Shown: positions 23,819-35,471 of the stretch, piece after piece | Layout: each line of letters begins with the position of its first letter | How positions within the stretch are numbered: the stretch's first letter is position 1 | Source of the DNA: Plicaturopsis crispa FD-325 SS-3 | Taxonomy: Eukaryota; Basidiomycota; Agaricomycetes; Amylocorticiales; Amylocorticiaceae | Length of the DNA stretch: 64,000 nucleotides | Reading direction: 5' to 3' | NCBI GenBank assembly: GCA_000827205.1 | Contig: KN832561.1 | Coordinates: forward strand, 1,685,471 to 1,749,470 | Made by a program: the position numbers and the translations under genes | Notes under the pieces: model-generated | What the model saw: the letters and a program-made list of their open reading frames with translations, nothing else | What the model was told of the DNA's origin: nothing | The model's database searches: none

Positions 23819-25233
23819 ATGTCGCTCTTGCACAAAGCCGCGCCAGCCCTGAAAGCCTTCAATCTCGCGCTCATCCAGCTGGGCGGAGTCACCGCAGACA
23901 AGGCGGCGAACCTAAGCCATGCACGCGACTTGATATTCAAGGCCGCGGCAGCGCGTCCAGACGGTGCAAAGGCAGACGTGGTCGTGCTACCCGTGAGCAG
24001 CGGTCTTGCGATAACGATCAGTCGAGGCTGATGCGTGGCGAAGGAATGCTTCAATTCGCCGTACGGACACGTCCATTTCCCGGTGTACGCAGAGAGCATC
24101 GGCTACACCCCGGGAAAGGCGTATGACGTCGAGAGCTCGCCGAGCGAGAGCGTCAAGATGCTCTCGAACGCGGCAAAGGAGGCGGGCATATGGCTTATAG
24201 GTGGTAAGTGCAACCGAGTATCGTCCTGCTGAGCGCGTTTACAGGGGCCTGGTAGGTTCGATCCCTGAACGCGACGCGTCCGATGGAAAGGTGTACAACA
24301 CCTGCACCGTGTACTCGCCCAAAGGCGAACTTGTCGCTACGCACCGCAAAGTGCATTTGTTTGACATCGATATCCCTGGGAAGATCAAGTTCAAGGTAAT
24401 TTATGGTGCCGAACAGAGCGCCGGGCCTCTCAACTTACGCGTATTTTCTAGGAAAGTGAGACCCTCACAGGAGGAAACACATTGAACTATTTCGACACTG
24501 GTGATACCCTTCTGTCGTGCATGGTAGTCCGATTCTCACTCGCGGTCAGAATTCGCCCGTATCGGTCTTGGCATCTGCTATGATGTCCGATTCCCTGAAC
24601 TGGCCATGCATGCTGCACGGAAGGGTACGCATGCAATTCTCATAACAGGTTCTGCATGCCGCTGATGCGCATGAGTGATCAGGCGCACAAGTTCTCATAT
24701 ACCCCGGCGCTTTCAACCTTACCACGGGGCCATTGCACTGGGAGCTACTTCAACGCGCACGGCAAGTTTTTTTCGCGCTTCACGATTATTAGCAGCATTA
24801 ATCATGCGTTTATTTAGGGCGAATGACAACCAAGTATTCTTCTCTATGTGTAGCCCTGCGCGAGATCTCACAGCTGGATATCACGCGGTAAGTGTTGCAA
24901 TATTCAGACAGATTCAACACAGGCTGATTGGGTGACTCAGTGGGGACATTCCATGGTCGTAGACCCCATGTACGTGTTCCCAAATCCCATCTGTACACCT
25001 CTTGCTTTCTTTCTTGCCCTACTTACACCTTTTGCAGGGGCGCGATCTTGGGCGAAGCTGCCGACGGCGAAGAAATTGTACACGTCCACATCGGTGAGCC
25101 CATCGGCAAACACTGCTGTTGCTATCCACTGACGTATGCCTTAGACCCCAAGGTATTCAATGATACACGCGCAGGCATTCCAGTGACCACGCAGAGGCGA
25201 TTCGATGTATACCCGGATGTCAGCAAGGATTAG
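23819..25233 (+). CDS. Carbon-nitrogen hydrolase, NIT2-type omega-amidase
   Basis: Hydrolyses alpha-ketoglutaramate or alpha-ketosuccinamate to the keto acid and ammonia in the glutamine transamination route, if it follows characterized NIT2 enzymes. Splicing about nine short exons gives [19 protein letters not shown], then [17 protein letters not shown] (catalytic Glu), [18 protein letters not shown] (catalytic Lys) and [19 protein letters not shown] (nucleophilic Cys). Then come [20 protein letters not shown] and [16 protein letters not shown], and it ends [13 protein letters not shown] (stop 25231-25233). The full Glu-Lys-Cys triad is present, and SP-YG after the Glu is the NIT2 signature rather than that of a true nitrilase. 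I start at the ATG at 23819. The length is about 305 residues. Exon edges around 24600-24720 and 24780-25100 are approximate. Confidence 0.88.
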
Positions 25234-25586
25234 GCGTTCTTTTGCGGTGTAGAATTTCGTGTGTGAATTGTAACAATATCTAGCCATGCAATGTACTGTT
25301 GTCCATGCTTCGAAGTACTGGAAGCAGTAGCCAGCGCTGAACAGCCTGTAGAGAGCACCGCAGAATACAAGGCAGTAGCACAGGACAGGGGCGTTCGGCG
25401 TCGGAAGACGGCAGCTGTGCACAAATTCTGGCAGTTTCTACTGCCTTCGAAGACGCATTTGTCAAGCTTCAAAGCGCTGCACAGCGCGCAAACGCTTTCT
25501 CTCTTCAACTACAGTCCACCCCTTCCTCTTTTCTCGTTCCCCCTTCCCCATCTCCTGCATATCCGATCCCACATTATCACGACATC
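25234..25586. promoter_or_regulatory. Intergenic region upstream of the DnaJ gene
   Basis: Holds the 3' UTR of the NIT2-like gene and the promoter of the DnaJ gene. A CTTCGAAG palindrome at about 25444-25451, close to TTC/GAA trinucleotides, loosely resembles a heat-shock element, but the spacing is not a clean nTTCnnGAAn array, so I do not claim one. A pyrimidine-rich stretch (25497-25555) lies just before the ATG. Confidence 0.3.
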
Positions 25587-27128
25587 ATGGTCAAAGAACG
25601 GTGAGAGCGGTTTACTAGGTGGTGGCGTTGTGGCGCGAAATGACTAACGTGGACTGGTGTGCACGCAGAAAATACTACGACCTGCTAGAGGTCTCACCAG
25701 ATGCATCGGAATCCGAACTGAAGAAGGCGTACCGGAAAAAGTGGGTCTGCTGTGCTGGGCCCGTCGCAAGCGATCGCAAGTTTTTAATCGAGTGTGTTTG
25801 CGTAGGGCGCTGAGGCTGCACCCCGACAAGGGCGGTGACCCCGATGCATTCAAAGAAGTAACGCATGCGTACGTGTCCTTTTTGTCCTATGCTTTTTTTT
25901 GAGTTCTAATCGGATCGTGGGGCGCTTGCAGGTATGAAGTGCTCTCCGACCCTGATAAACGCCACGTCTATGATCAACGGGGAGAGGCAGGCTTATCAGA
26001 ACAGGGCGGAATGGGCGGCATGGATCCACAGGTGCGTTGAGACGACTTTCCTTGAAAGAAGCGCCCCGTTACTGATCATGTCTGGGACAATCAGGATCTT
26101 TTCAGCCAACTCTTCGGTGGAGGAGGCGGATTTGGCGGCGGAGGAGGATTCTTCGGCGGCGGCTCGTCGCGGTCAGCCGGCCCACGCAAAACGAAGGACC
26201 TCGTGCACCGCGTGCACGTCACGCTAGAGGATCTGTACAAGGGCAAGACGACGAAGCTCGCGCTGACGCGGAGCGCGATCTGCTCGAAGTGCAAGGGCAA
26301 GGGCGGGAAGGAGGGCGCGGTGAAGACGTGCAACAACTGCAGCGGGCGCGGGATCAAGGTCACGCTCCGCCAGATGGGCCCGATGATCCAGCAGATCCAG
26401 TCGCCGTGCGACGACTGCTCGGGCACGGGGGAGATCATCAACGCAAAAGATCGGTGCTCGCAGTGCAAGGGCAAGAAGACGCTCCCGGAGAAGAAGTTTT
26501 TGGAGGTGCATATCGACAAGGGCATGAAGGGCGGTCAGACTATTCGGTTTGCTGGGGAGAGTGACCAGAGTCCAAATGCCGAGCCTGGAGATGTGACGAT
26601 CGTTATCGAGGAGAAGCCGCACGACCGGTTCAAAAGACAGGACACGGACTTGTTCACGGATGTGGAGATCGACCTGTTGACTGCGCTCGGAGGCGGGCAG
26701 TTTGCTATCAAGCACCTAGACGATCGGGCGCTGATCGTTACACTTGTACCGGGCGAGGTCATTGAAGACGGTGCGTTTCCGCTGTCATTTTTCTGTGAAG
26801 ATGAGTCCTAACATCAATCATCGCAGGCGAGATGAAAGTCATCAAGGGCGAGGGCATGCCATCCCAACGGCATCACGAGCCCGGCGACCTCTACGTGAAG
26901 CTTACCGTCAAGTTCCCCGAGCACATCGACCCCTCCGTCATCCCTCTCCTCGAACAAGCGCTCCCTCCACGCAAACCGCTCGAGAAGTTCCCCAAGAACG
27001 TCTCGATCGAGGAGGTGGATCTCGACGAGGTGGACAGCCGCCAGCAGGCGCGTGCGCACGCGATGAACGGCGACGAGATGGATACGGACGAGGACGGCCC
27101 GCAGGGTGTGCAGTGTGCAAACCAGTAG
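25587..27128 (+). CDS. Class A DnaJ/Hsp40 chaperone with CaaX box (Ydj1/DNAJA-like)
   Basis: Hsp70 co-chaperone of the cytosol. The first exon is only MVKER, and the J domain follows (KYYDLLEVSPDASESELKKA, then LHPDKGG with the HPD triad). The G/F region is glycine-rich (FGGGGGFGGGGGFFGGG). The zinc-binding domain has four CxxCxGxG-type repeats (CSKCKGKG, CNNCSGRG, CDDCSGTG, CSQCKGKK). Two client-binding beta domains and a C-terminal dimer region follow. The protein ends VQCANQ, a CaaX-type farnesylation signal like that of Ydj1, which argues for partial tethering to ER and perinuclear membranes. It is about 400 residues with at least five introns, all domains intact. Confidence 0.95.
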
Positions 27129-27256
27129 GGGTGTAATTATATATGCTACAGACGTCGGACGTTGCATAATACATGTAACTACTTGCTCTTTGTCAATCCT
27201 CTTCGCATGGATCATATAGACCATTTGCTTTCCTGTACTACTCGTTGTCGTCGTGA

Positions 27257-27953
27257 TTAAGATTGTGCATCCCATTTCGTCTATCGCAGTGTCAGCCCAG
27301 CATAGGATGCAAAGGATAAGAGGGATTTGTACTTCGGGGTGCAGTTTGAATTTCTCGTACAGTTCGCGATTGAAAAAGCTGACTTCTGTCTCGTTTTCTG
27401 TGGCGTGTTAGGTTCTAAATGAATAGAGATCGGTGGCGTGCACTCACCAAATCCATAGTCAGCAAGCATCTTGCTGTCGTCTTCTAGAATCCATTCATCG
27501 TGGTCCAAGTTTATGATCAAGTTGGTAGTCTGACCCGGGAATTAAAAAGGGCCCTAACGTGCTAGATTAGTGATACTTACCTTGGCACCGTGGGCCTTAG
27601 TATATAATTTCAAAGTATCTGTAGCTCGTGTCAACGCACACCCCAAACAAGCATGAAAAGCGCACATACCTAGCTCTACGTTACGGTACGGCTTCCAGCC
27701 TGGTTGTGTCTTTACGGCTAGGGGCGATCTGATTTCGAAACGTTGTCTTTATTTCATGAGGTTCAGAATATGGTATACCTTGACGCGCTATTTCCTTGAG
27801 TTCTCCAACGGAAGTCGTTTCCAAATTTACGGAATGAAGAACAAGGCTGCGTTCTGTCCGGTACTCGAAGGATTTTATGATGCGCAGGGTAAGGGTGGCA
27901 TTTGTCTTTGGCAAGGCAACATTTGTCAAGACATCGGAGAAATCGGTCGACAT
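27257..27953 (-). CDS. UPF0538 family protein (C2orf76-like)
   Basis: Small protein of a conserved eukaryotic family with no established function. The ATG at 27953 gives MSTDFSDVLTNVALPKTNAT, followed by LTLRIIKSFEYRTERSLVLH and VNLETTSVGELKE. Later exons add WKPYRNVE, DTLKLYTKAHGAK, TTNLIINLDHDEWILEDDSK and ENETEVSFFNRELYEKFKLH. A last intron (GTACAA to GATAG) gives a short end, PETKWDAQS, with the stop at 27257-27259. Without that intron the frame would run on into the DnaJ gene, so the spliced end is much more likely. The ubiquitin-like pattern of strands and the closing T-E-x-x-F-F match human C2orf76 as I recall it. About 140 residues in five or six tiny exons. Confidence 0.75.
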
Positions 27954-28182
27954 TGGACGTTGAAGAAGTTTGGAGAAAAGGATAGAGTCCAAAAGCGGAA
28001 ACCGGCGAGTTGGGGAGGCGTTGTTTGTGTTTGTTTGTCAGAGGCTTTGGACGCGACCTTTCCCCGAAGAAACGTCGACATTCGTCCGTTCAGTGTTCAA
28101 ATGACGTTCCCCCTGAGGGCCCTTATATACCGACCACGTCAAGGAGAAATGGAGGATTTCCCGTTTCTTGTTTCCGTCTGCC

Positions 28183-31100
28183 ATGTCGCGCGAATTTCTC
28201 CAGGCGTCGATACCGTACCTCGTCGAGAAACTCCGGAACGATGAGAAGATATCGTTGCTGGGTGCCCCCAATTGGTGGAACACGACCGCTGTAGAACGGC
28301 TTGGGATCCCTGCAGTCCGCATGAGTGATGGCCCAAACGTTGGTGGTTGTTTGTTGGTGTCTGATTGGAGGCTCTTATGCAACTACACAGGGTGTCCGCG
28401 GCTCCTCGCATTTCGTGTCGACTCCTGCACAGTGCATACCTGTAAGTTCATGTGATGTTTCGTGGCAATTCCTGCGCATCCGGCTCAATTAAGTGTGCAG
28501 TGTGCCACCTCGCTAGCGGCAACTTTTGACCAGGACTTGATACATCAAGTCGGCCAATTTCTGGCAGAAGAGGCCAAAACAAAGTCCTCGGTCATCCTCT
28601 TAGCGCCTACTTGTAACATACAACGCTCGCCGCTAGGCGGACGTGCATTTGAGTCCTTCTCGGAGGATCCTCACCTCTCAGGTCAGTTCTCTGAATCACT
28701 GGGATGCTGGATGAGAATTCAATAGATATACGACTACAGGTGCAATGGCGGCTGCCTATGTCAACGGATTGCAATCCAAAGGCGTTGCTGCTACAATCAA
28801 GCACTTTGTCGGCAACGACCAAGAGCACGAGCGCACTGCTGCAGATTCAGTCGTATCTGAAAGAGCCCTCCGCGAGGTGTATCTTTATCCGTGGGCAATC
28901 ATTCTCTTGCCAATCTTCGCATGTATCTTACCGGTTTGCCATAGGTTTATGTATGCACAAAAGCATGCCCAACCGTGGGCTTTTATGACTTCGTACGAGC
29001 AAAATTCAATATCGTACAACTCATACTTAACACAAGGCCCAAAGATATGGCCGGATCGACGGGATTCATGTCACGGAGAATCCTCGACTTCTCAAAGATA
29101 TTCTCCGCGACGAATGGAAATTCGAGGGTATTGTCATGAGTGACTGGTATGTATAGCTCGGCAGGATCGCTCATATTTTAACCGGGAAAATCACCAGGTA
29201 CGGCACCTATGGCGTCGACCAGTCCATCAACGCGGGCATGGACCTCGAGATGCCTGGGCCACCTCGCTGGCGTACACCACTCCTCGTGAACCAATGTCTC
29301 ACCGCACAGAAACTCTTTCCATCCTCCATTGACGAGCGCGTGTCTACCCTGCTCACGTTTGTGCAGAAAATGGCGCGCATCAATCCCGACATCGTGTACG
29401 GAGATGGTGTAGAGCGTTCGCGGGACTCGCCCGAAGCCAGGGAATTCTGCAGGAAAGTCGCCGCTGAGGGCATCGTTTTGCTGAAAAACGAGGACGCGCT
29501 CTTGCCGTTGACGCCAGGGAAAGCTAAAAAGCTTGCCGTGATCGGACCGAATGCGTTGGAACGTGTAATTTCTGGGGGCGGGTCCGCAGCTCTAAAGCCG
29601 ACCTACATGGTTAGGCCTTGGGATGGACTGACCAAAGGGGCGCCGGAAGGGATTGACATCGAGTACGCTGTAGGCTGCTACGGTCAGTCTTGTTCAGTCT
29701 TGCGTCAAGGCTTCGCACTGAGGCATTCCTTCTGTAGCCCACAAATACCTGCCAGCGCTTGAAAGCAACCTAACTACTCCAGATGGTAAACCCGGGTGGC
29801 TTTGCACCTTTTATAACCAAGACGCGGATGGCAACCCCACTACGCCCGTCGCGGACTTCGTCCTCACGGACACACGCATCAAGTTGAACGATTTCTTGCC
29901 ACCGGGCCTCACGCCGAAGTGGACGCTGAAGTTGACGGGCTCGTTGACGTTCAACAAGACCGCCACTTATGAGCTGGGCCTCACTGTCGCAGGTGAGCGT
30001 GCACCATCTTTTGTGTCACCCTGGCTGAGCAATGTACAGGTCGCGCAAAACTTTGGGTTGACGGCAAACTGACTATTGATAATTGGACACATCAGAGGCC
30101 CGGTGATTTCTATTACGGGTTTGCTGTTTCTTTCATCACTTTAGTTTAGTTCTGTGCTGAGGGAAATTTAGGCAGGGCACTGCTGAGGAGAAAGCCGACG
30201 TCGACATAGTTGCTGGGAAGGCTGTGGACCTCTTGGTGGTGTACACTAACACCACGCCTCCTTTAGAGGGTCCCGAAAAGCCTCAGTCTCAGCCCGCTCT
30301 GATGCGTGGCGTGGTACGCACCATCTGTCTTTTAATCTGGAAAGTCTGATTCAGTGGTCTATAGCGGCTCGGAGGTTGCGAGAAGATAGATCCCGACCAA
30401 GCAATAGCAGAAGCAGTCGCACTGGCTGCTAGGTCAGACGCCGTTGTCTTTGTCGCAGGTCTTTCTCCGGAATGGGAGAGCGAGGGCTTCGATAGGGAGT
30501 CCTTGGGGCTACCAGGAAGGCAGGACGAGGCTATTGCCAAGGTCGCGCAAGCAAATCGACGGACGGTCGTGTGCATCCAAGCTGTGAGCAGGCGCCCGGC
30601 CTCTGTTACCTGCTCGTGCTGTCCTTTCGACTGAGACATGCTACAGGGCTCCGCAGTAGGAATGCCGTGGATTGACGAGGTCGACGGGCTCGTGCAGGCG
30701 TGGTACTCTGGCAACGAGGCGGGGAATGCCCTCGCCGACGTCCTCTACGGCAAAGTTAACCCGTCCGGTCGCCTGCCGCTGACCCTCCCGGTGCGGATCG
30801 AAGACATCCCAGCGTACCCGAACCTGCGCAGCGAGAACGGCAAGATCCACTACCGCGAAGACTTATTCGTCGGATACAAGCACTACCAAGCGAGGGGTCT
30901 CAAACCACTGTTCCCTTTCGGGTGCGCACCTTTGGGTTGATAATCTGTCGAGGCAAATTGACCCTGGTTCTCATTAGGTTCGGGCTGTCGTATACGAAGT
31001 TCCAGGTTTCGGACCTCATCATCTCTGAGGTATCCTCCCATGACGAGGCCTTCTCCCTGGTAGTCGACGTGACGGTCGCAAATATCGGTGCCGTCCCTGG

Positions 31101-31383
31101 ATCTGAAGTAGTGCAACTTTACATCGCTTACCCCGACATCGGTGTAACAACTCCCCGTTTGCAACTACGGGGGTTTCAGAAGACGTGCGATGTACCACCC
31201 GGTGCCACGCATCGGGTTTCTTTCAGCCTGGACAAACTGGCTGTCTCGTATTTTGATACACCCAAAAACCATTGGGCGGCGAAGGCTGGGAAATACGGGG
31301 TGCTTGTTGGAACGAGCAGTGATAACTTGGAATTGAACGGCGAGTTCGAGTTGAAGCGGTCATTCCAATGGAGCGGGTTGTAG
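28183..31383 (+). CDS. GH3 beta-glucosidase with PA14 domain
   Basis: Hydrolyses beta-linked glucosides such as cellobiose with retention of configuration. The ATG at 28183 gives [20 protein letters not shown] with no signal peptide, so it is probably intracellular. Motifs in order are [69 protein letters not shown] (KH substrate-binding pair) and FEGIVMSDW (nucleophile Asp). A PA14 domain is inserted within the C-terminal lobe (about 29,790-30,260). Then come [14 protein letters not shown] (general acid region), [19 protein letters not shown] and a fibronectin-III-like domain ending KRSFQWSGL. One intron at 29000-29049 restores [19 protein letters not shown]. About 830 residues and more than ten introns. 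GH3-PA14 enzymes are common in wood-decay basidiomycetes. Confidence 0.93.
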
Positions 31384-31482
31384 GGAATGCCCATCAATGC
31401 AGACAAATCTCATAAGCAAGCTGTTACAACCGCTATGTGTGCATTATGTTGTCTATTGAGAATGAAGACCAAATTGAATACA

Positions 31483-32505
31483 TCACTGAGCCTTCGACTC
31501 CCTCTCTAATTTCTTCAAAGCGCGCTTCCGAATGCTTTTGTGTAGCCCATGCGTGTATCCAATGTACAAGGACGGCCACGCGACAAGGGTAAGCACCCAG
31601 TCGGCGATAGCATGGCTCCAGTAGGGCGTGCTCGTGCCAGGTCTGCCGCTATGCGCTGCGCCACATGGAAGCCCGACCTTCGAGAGTGCCGAACGGACAT
31701 ATGCTGCTGGGGTGGGGACGAGCGGCGACGAACGGCGGATTTTGGACATGTTGGACACAACGAAAAAAGTATTGAGGTGCTCGACGACAATTTTCGACGA
31801 GCGGACCTCCTCCGCGAGGGCTGTAGACCAAGTCGCGAGGAACGCTTTGCTGCCGGAATATGTAGCGAGCATTGGGGAGGGAACGGCTCCAGCGAAGGAG
31901 CCGACGTTGAGGATCAGGCCACGTTTTCGCTGGACCATCCCGGGAAGGGCAAGCTGGGTGACGCGTAGCGTCGCGGCAATGTTCACGGCTACGATGTTGT
32001 CGATTTCGGCTGCGGGGGTCTCTGCGAAATACGTCGGCATCGCGTGCGATATCCCGACATTGTTCACCAGAACGCTGACCGCCTTTTCCTGCACGACCTT
32101 CTCCACCTGCTCCCATCCCACACTCTTCGCGTTAGAGAAGTCGACGGTAATGGCTACCGCGTCAACACCATACTTCGACAAGCGTTCCTTCACTGAGTCG
32201 AGTTTTGTGGGATTGCGCGCTGCGAGGATGATGTTGAATCCCGCCTTGGCCAGCTGCACGGCGAATTCTGCGCCAATGCCATCCGAGGCGCCTGTCACCA
32301 ATGCCCATGCACCCTTCTTTGCACCGAATTTCTTGAGGCTGGTACCGGGCCACAGGAATGTCTGCCCAAGGACAGAGAGCGTCCCAAGGACAATGCGCAA
32401 GACGTTGGTAGCTCCGAGGATGGCTAGGAAAGTCGTGATGTAAGGGTGTTCAGCCGCGAGGAGAAGCGGCGCTGAGAGGGATACATCTGCTAATAACAAG
32501 GGCAT
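31483..32505 (-). CDS. Very-long-chain 3-ketoacyl-CoA reductase (Ifa38/KAR-like SDR)
   Basis: Reduces the 3-ketoacyl-CoA intermediate in the ER elongation cycle of very-long-chain fatty acids. It is an intronless 340-residue frame whose only in-frame upstream ATG is at 32505 (MPLLLADVSLSAPLLLAAEH), giving an N-terminal hydrophobic anchor. Short-chain dehydrogenase motifs are complete: TGASDGIG for the cofactor, NNVGISH, the catalytic Ser in LNVGSFAGAV, and Y-x3-K in YSGSK. The C-terminal FVVSNMSKIRRSS and PTPAAYVRSALSKVG are characteristic of the KAR branch rather than of steroid dehydrogenases at large. A second hydrophobic patch (WVLTLVAWPSLYIGYTHGL) precedes a basic tail (RKRALKKLERESKAQ). 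Confidence 0.9.
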   Translation of the reverse strand: MPLLLADVSLSAPLLLAAEHPYITTFLAILGATNVLRIVLGTLSVLGQTFLWPGTSLKKFGAKKGAWALVTGASDGIGAEFAVQLAKAGFNIILAARNPTKLDSVKERLSKYGVDAVAITVDFSNAKSVGWEQVEKVVQEKAVSVLVNNVGISHAMPTYFAETPAAEIDNIVAVNIAATLRVTQLALPGMVQRKRGLILNVGSFAGAVPSPMLATYSGSKAFLATWSTALAEEVRSSKIVVEHLNTFFVVSNMSKIRRSSPLVPTPAAYVRSALSKVGLPCGAAHSGRPGTSTPYWSHAIADWVLTLVAWPSLYIGYTHGLHKSIRKRALKKLERESKAQ

Positions 32506-33079
32506 TTTTGGAGAGGTCGTCTTCGCAATGAAGGAAGGATTTGGTAGTGCTAGTGAGCGTCGGCTGGGGGACTCCAGGACTGAAATTTCGTTTGGGGAGA
32601 TGACGACCTGGCACAGTTTGGCCACCTCACTTGTCCCAAACGGGATTGGCAAGAACGGTCGGTCGGCCGCCGCGGCGTCCGTCCCATTACTGTTACGATT
32701 CTACGTATACGAAATGCAGCTGAATCCAATGAACCTCACAATGATAGTATGGGTTTGTCTCTGCATGAATTGCTTGACAGGAATGAGTTCTCGGGGTGCG
32801 ATACGAGGGCATTATCTCGCAGACACACTGTCGACGTTGGTTGTATAGAACTGAAGTACGCAAGAGGGCTCGGACAGACAACGACGGAAGGGTCTGTCGC
32901 TAGTCTTGCCAGACACACAGGTGTGGCATGCATAGATGCTGGCGATGGGCAGGAAACCTCGTGAGATGAGAGCTATTCATGAAGTGAAGCATGTCTGGCA
33001 AGTCAACAGTCAGCCGGCGACATAACAAGATGAGTAGTACCTCACCGGTAAGGTTTTCATGGATTGTATAACAGGAGAC
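32506..33079. other. Intergenic region between KAR gene and repeat copy 2
   Basis: Contains the promoter of the minus-strand KAR gene and then unique sequence up to the start of the inverted repeat. The moderately open frames in it are short and show no family features. Confidence 0.35.
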
Positions 33080-35471
33080 TATCACACCACGAAGGCGGAA
33101 TTGATTTGAACGAAAAATTGTCGGATGCTTGCATGGGTCGTCGGAGTGTCATTCCTCGCCAGCGCAATCCTGGGCCACTATAGCCTGCCATCCACCAAAG
33201 GCCACTCTACCGATGACATGATTCCACGCGACTCTCGAAGTCTGGACGACTTCCCCCGCTATGGTAGCCAGCCCCGTGCGAGGGGGCGGGCATCCATGTG
33301 TTTTCGCCTGGCTCGAGCTCCATGGGACGCCCCTGATCATTACAACCGGGAAGCACCCCGTCCATCCTCAGCGCACGTCCGTCGTCCGTCTCTGTTCATA
33401 CGCGGCACGGTCGCAAAGCGGGTCGATGCCTCCTGATGCATACGAAAGCACGTGCGGTGCCGTTAAAATCCTCTCGTGAACCGTAGTTCACGTCCAGCGC
33501 CCCACTCGTCGTCGGAGAGCATGCATTCGTCTCCCCGCTGCGTCTCTCTGTACGTGCAGCCGGTCGTAACACACTGAGTCGATACACCAACGCAGTAGCC
33601 ATCGCCGAGCGACAATTCCACCGTCAATGCATCCTTGACCGTATCAAATATCCAGCAAGTTGCCAATCTCGAGTCCCCCCGGCCAATTACACTCGCACCA
33701 CCACAGAACACGAGAACGAATCTCTATTGCAACAGGCGTACCATAGGCAGCCTTTTTCCCGAAGGAGTCACAATTTCGGCATGTGGCGAGAGGAATCAGA
33801 ACACGGGAGGGGAGACTGACAGCTGCCTTCAACAAGGCGGAGACAGGGAACAGACGCGTGGAGACCGTCAACCGGGTCAGCAGACGTGTGCAACAGCGTT
33901 CAACGGCAGTGGCCCTCGTAGACCGGTGCTGGAGAAGAACACGACAAAGAGGGAAGAACATGCTCACACGGGCGAGTCTTGGCGTGACGCCTGGATGACA
34001 AGGACAAACGGATGCACGCGCCTCGTCTACATTTGTTCCAGGATGACGCTGACACCGACCACACAGTGCTTCGTGCCGCAAACAGAGAGTCGAGACGCGT
34101 ACCGAGAATGGGAGCCAGGTTACTAACGCATAGCGAGCTACCGCAGCCCACCACCCTGTATGGGTGGATGGGAGTTGGGGGCTCAATGTGGTGCCATCGG
34201 CTGTAATACAAGAGCAACCGTTAGCGTTCAGACGGACAGCACAGCAGCCCCGTTCTCTCGAACTCATCGTCCGGCGCAAGTGTGCGTCACAGCACCCTCC
34301 TTCAGGATATCTCGGCCGGGTGATCCACCGCCCTGCGCTTTCCTGTGCGTTTCCTTGTTGTCCTGGCACATGCATGGTCTGCCCCATTACCCGTGGTTCT
34401 TGTCACAAGCCGTAGCCATGCGTATTTCGCTGCACGCGCCGGTGCTTCAAGGCCCCTCTCCTCGATGCCTGTTCGCAGACCGAAGCCTGCAAACAATGGT
34501 CATCGAAGCGGCCTACGGCGAGCGGAATCACACGAAAACGTCGCCGGGGTTTGGGTATACGCCGACACAAACGTCGGCACCCAGGGAAAGAGTCAGAGAC
34601 CCAGGCTCCTGGTGTGTTGTGCGGAAGCTCGTTTGGGACTCCGGAGAGCAGCGGACTAGATCGGCGAGGTCGTCGGACAACGTATCCCGCGACGAAGGGA
34701 CGGACGCGCCGGGTGTAAGGACAAATGGAGGCGAAATAGTCACGTTTCACGTAGTTGTGCTACCCACGATGTGCGTGTCTGCTCAGTCTTCAAGAGATGG
34801 CAGCGCAAACAGTCCCGCGAGGCTTCTCTGGCACGTTTGCGAGAGCGCATGATCCCACGCGTTTCCGGCATCGCCTTCCCGTTCAACGCCACGAGTATCG
34901 CATGCAAGTATAGGCTCAGCAAGCCTTGTGCGAGTGCATGACGAACGCGATGCGAGAATCGGGGTCCCGAGGCGACACAAGCGGGGATCTGTGTGTGGCT
35001 CCGCAGAACGACGCGACTGTGCGTCAGGCAGAGGATGCTTTCCGAAGAAGCCATAGGCTACCACCGAAGACTTCATTGCAGAGAGGATGTTGGGAGCACC
35101 ACACGAAATGCGACCAAGCCATTGTCCAAACACCTTTATAGCACGCCCGGCTTCGACGCGTTTGACGCGTCCATGAACGGTGGCCGTCGCCGCAACCACC
35201 GCCACGCCTGCACGACACCATCCGCCTCGAGACAAATGAAGACACGCAGGAAACCTCTAAATACTTAGGGTTAGAATTCACTCCCGGGTATAGGAATGGA
35301 TCGTTTTGGCTGGGGGCAAGGGGGAAACCACGGTGAGGCAGGTGCGATATGCCATAGACAGGGACCTGGAGCGTGCAAGGCCGTAGGAAAGACACAGAAC
35401 GATGGTTCCAGTAGAGAATATCTGGGCGAGGAGAGAATATCAAGCTGTTTGCGCCGTCGTGGTCGTCGTCG
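33080..35471 (-). repeat. 2.4 kb dispersed repeat, copy 2 (main part), inverted
   Basis: Reverse-complement counterpart of 10747-13168. It starts near ATCACACCACGAAGGCGG (about 33080) and runs to GGTCGTCGTCG (35471), where homology breaks at the insertion of a 1.9 kb element. The remaining end (GTCGTCGTCGAGAACAAGAAAC) resumes at 37394. The sequence differs from copy 1 by scattered substitutions, mostly transitions, and small indels, so this is an old duplication rather than an assembly echo. The long frame at 34160-34852 is the counterpart of 11343-12092 in copy 1. Confidence 0.87.
35462..35471. repeat. Left target-site duplication of the 1.9 kb element
   Basis: GTCGTCGTCG just before the element. 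The same ten bases follow the element at 37394-37403. The intact counterpart in repeat copy 1 (10757-10766, reverse strand) holds this sequence once, which shows duplication on insertion. The triplet repeat makes the true length ambiguous between 8 and 10 bp. Confidence 0.75.

Noticed and set aside
25420-25460. Heat-shock element upstream of the DnaJ gene
   Set aside because: TTC and GAA words are present, but not in the required alternating 5 bp phase, so the match is not better than chance.
23819-31383. Metabolic gene cluster of amidase, lipid kinase and beta-glucosidase
   Set aside because: Functions are unrelated, genes lie on both strands with housekeeping genes between, and no pathway regulator or transporter accompanies them.
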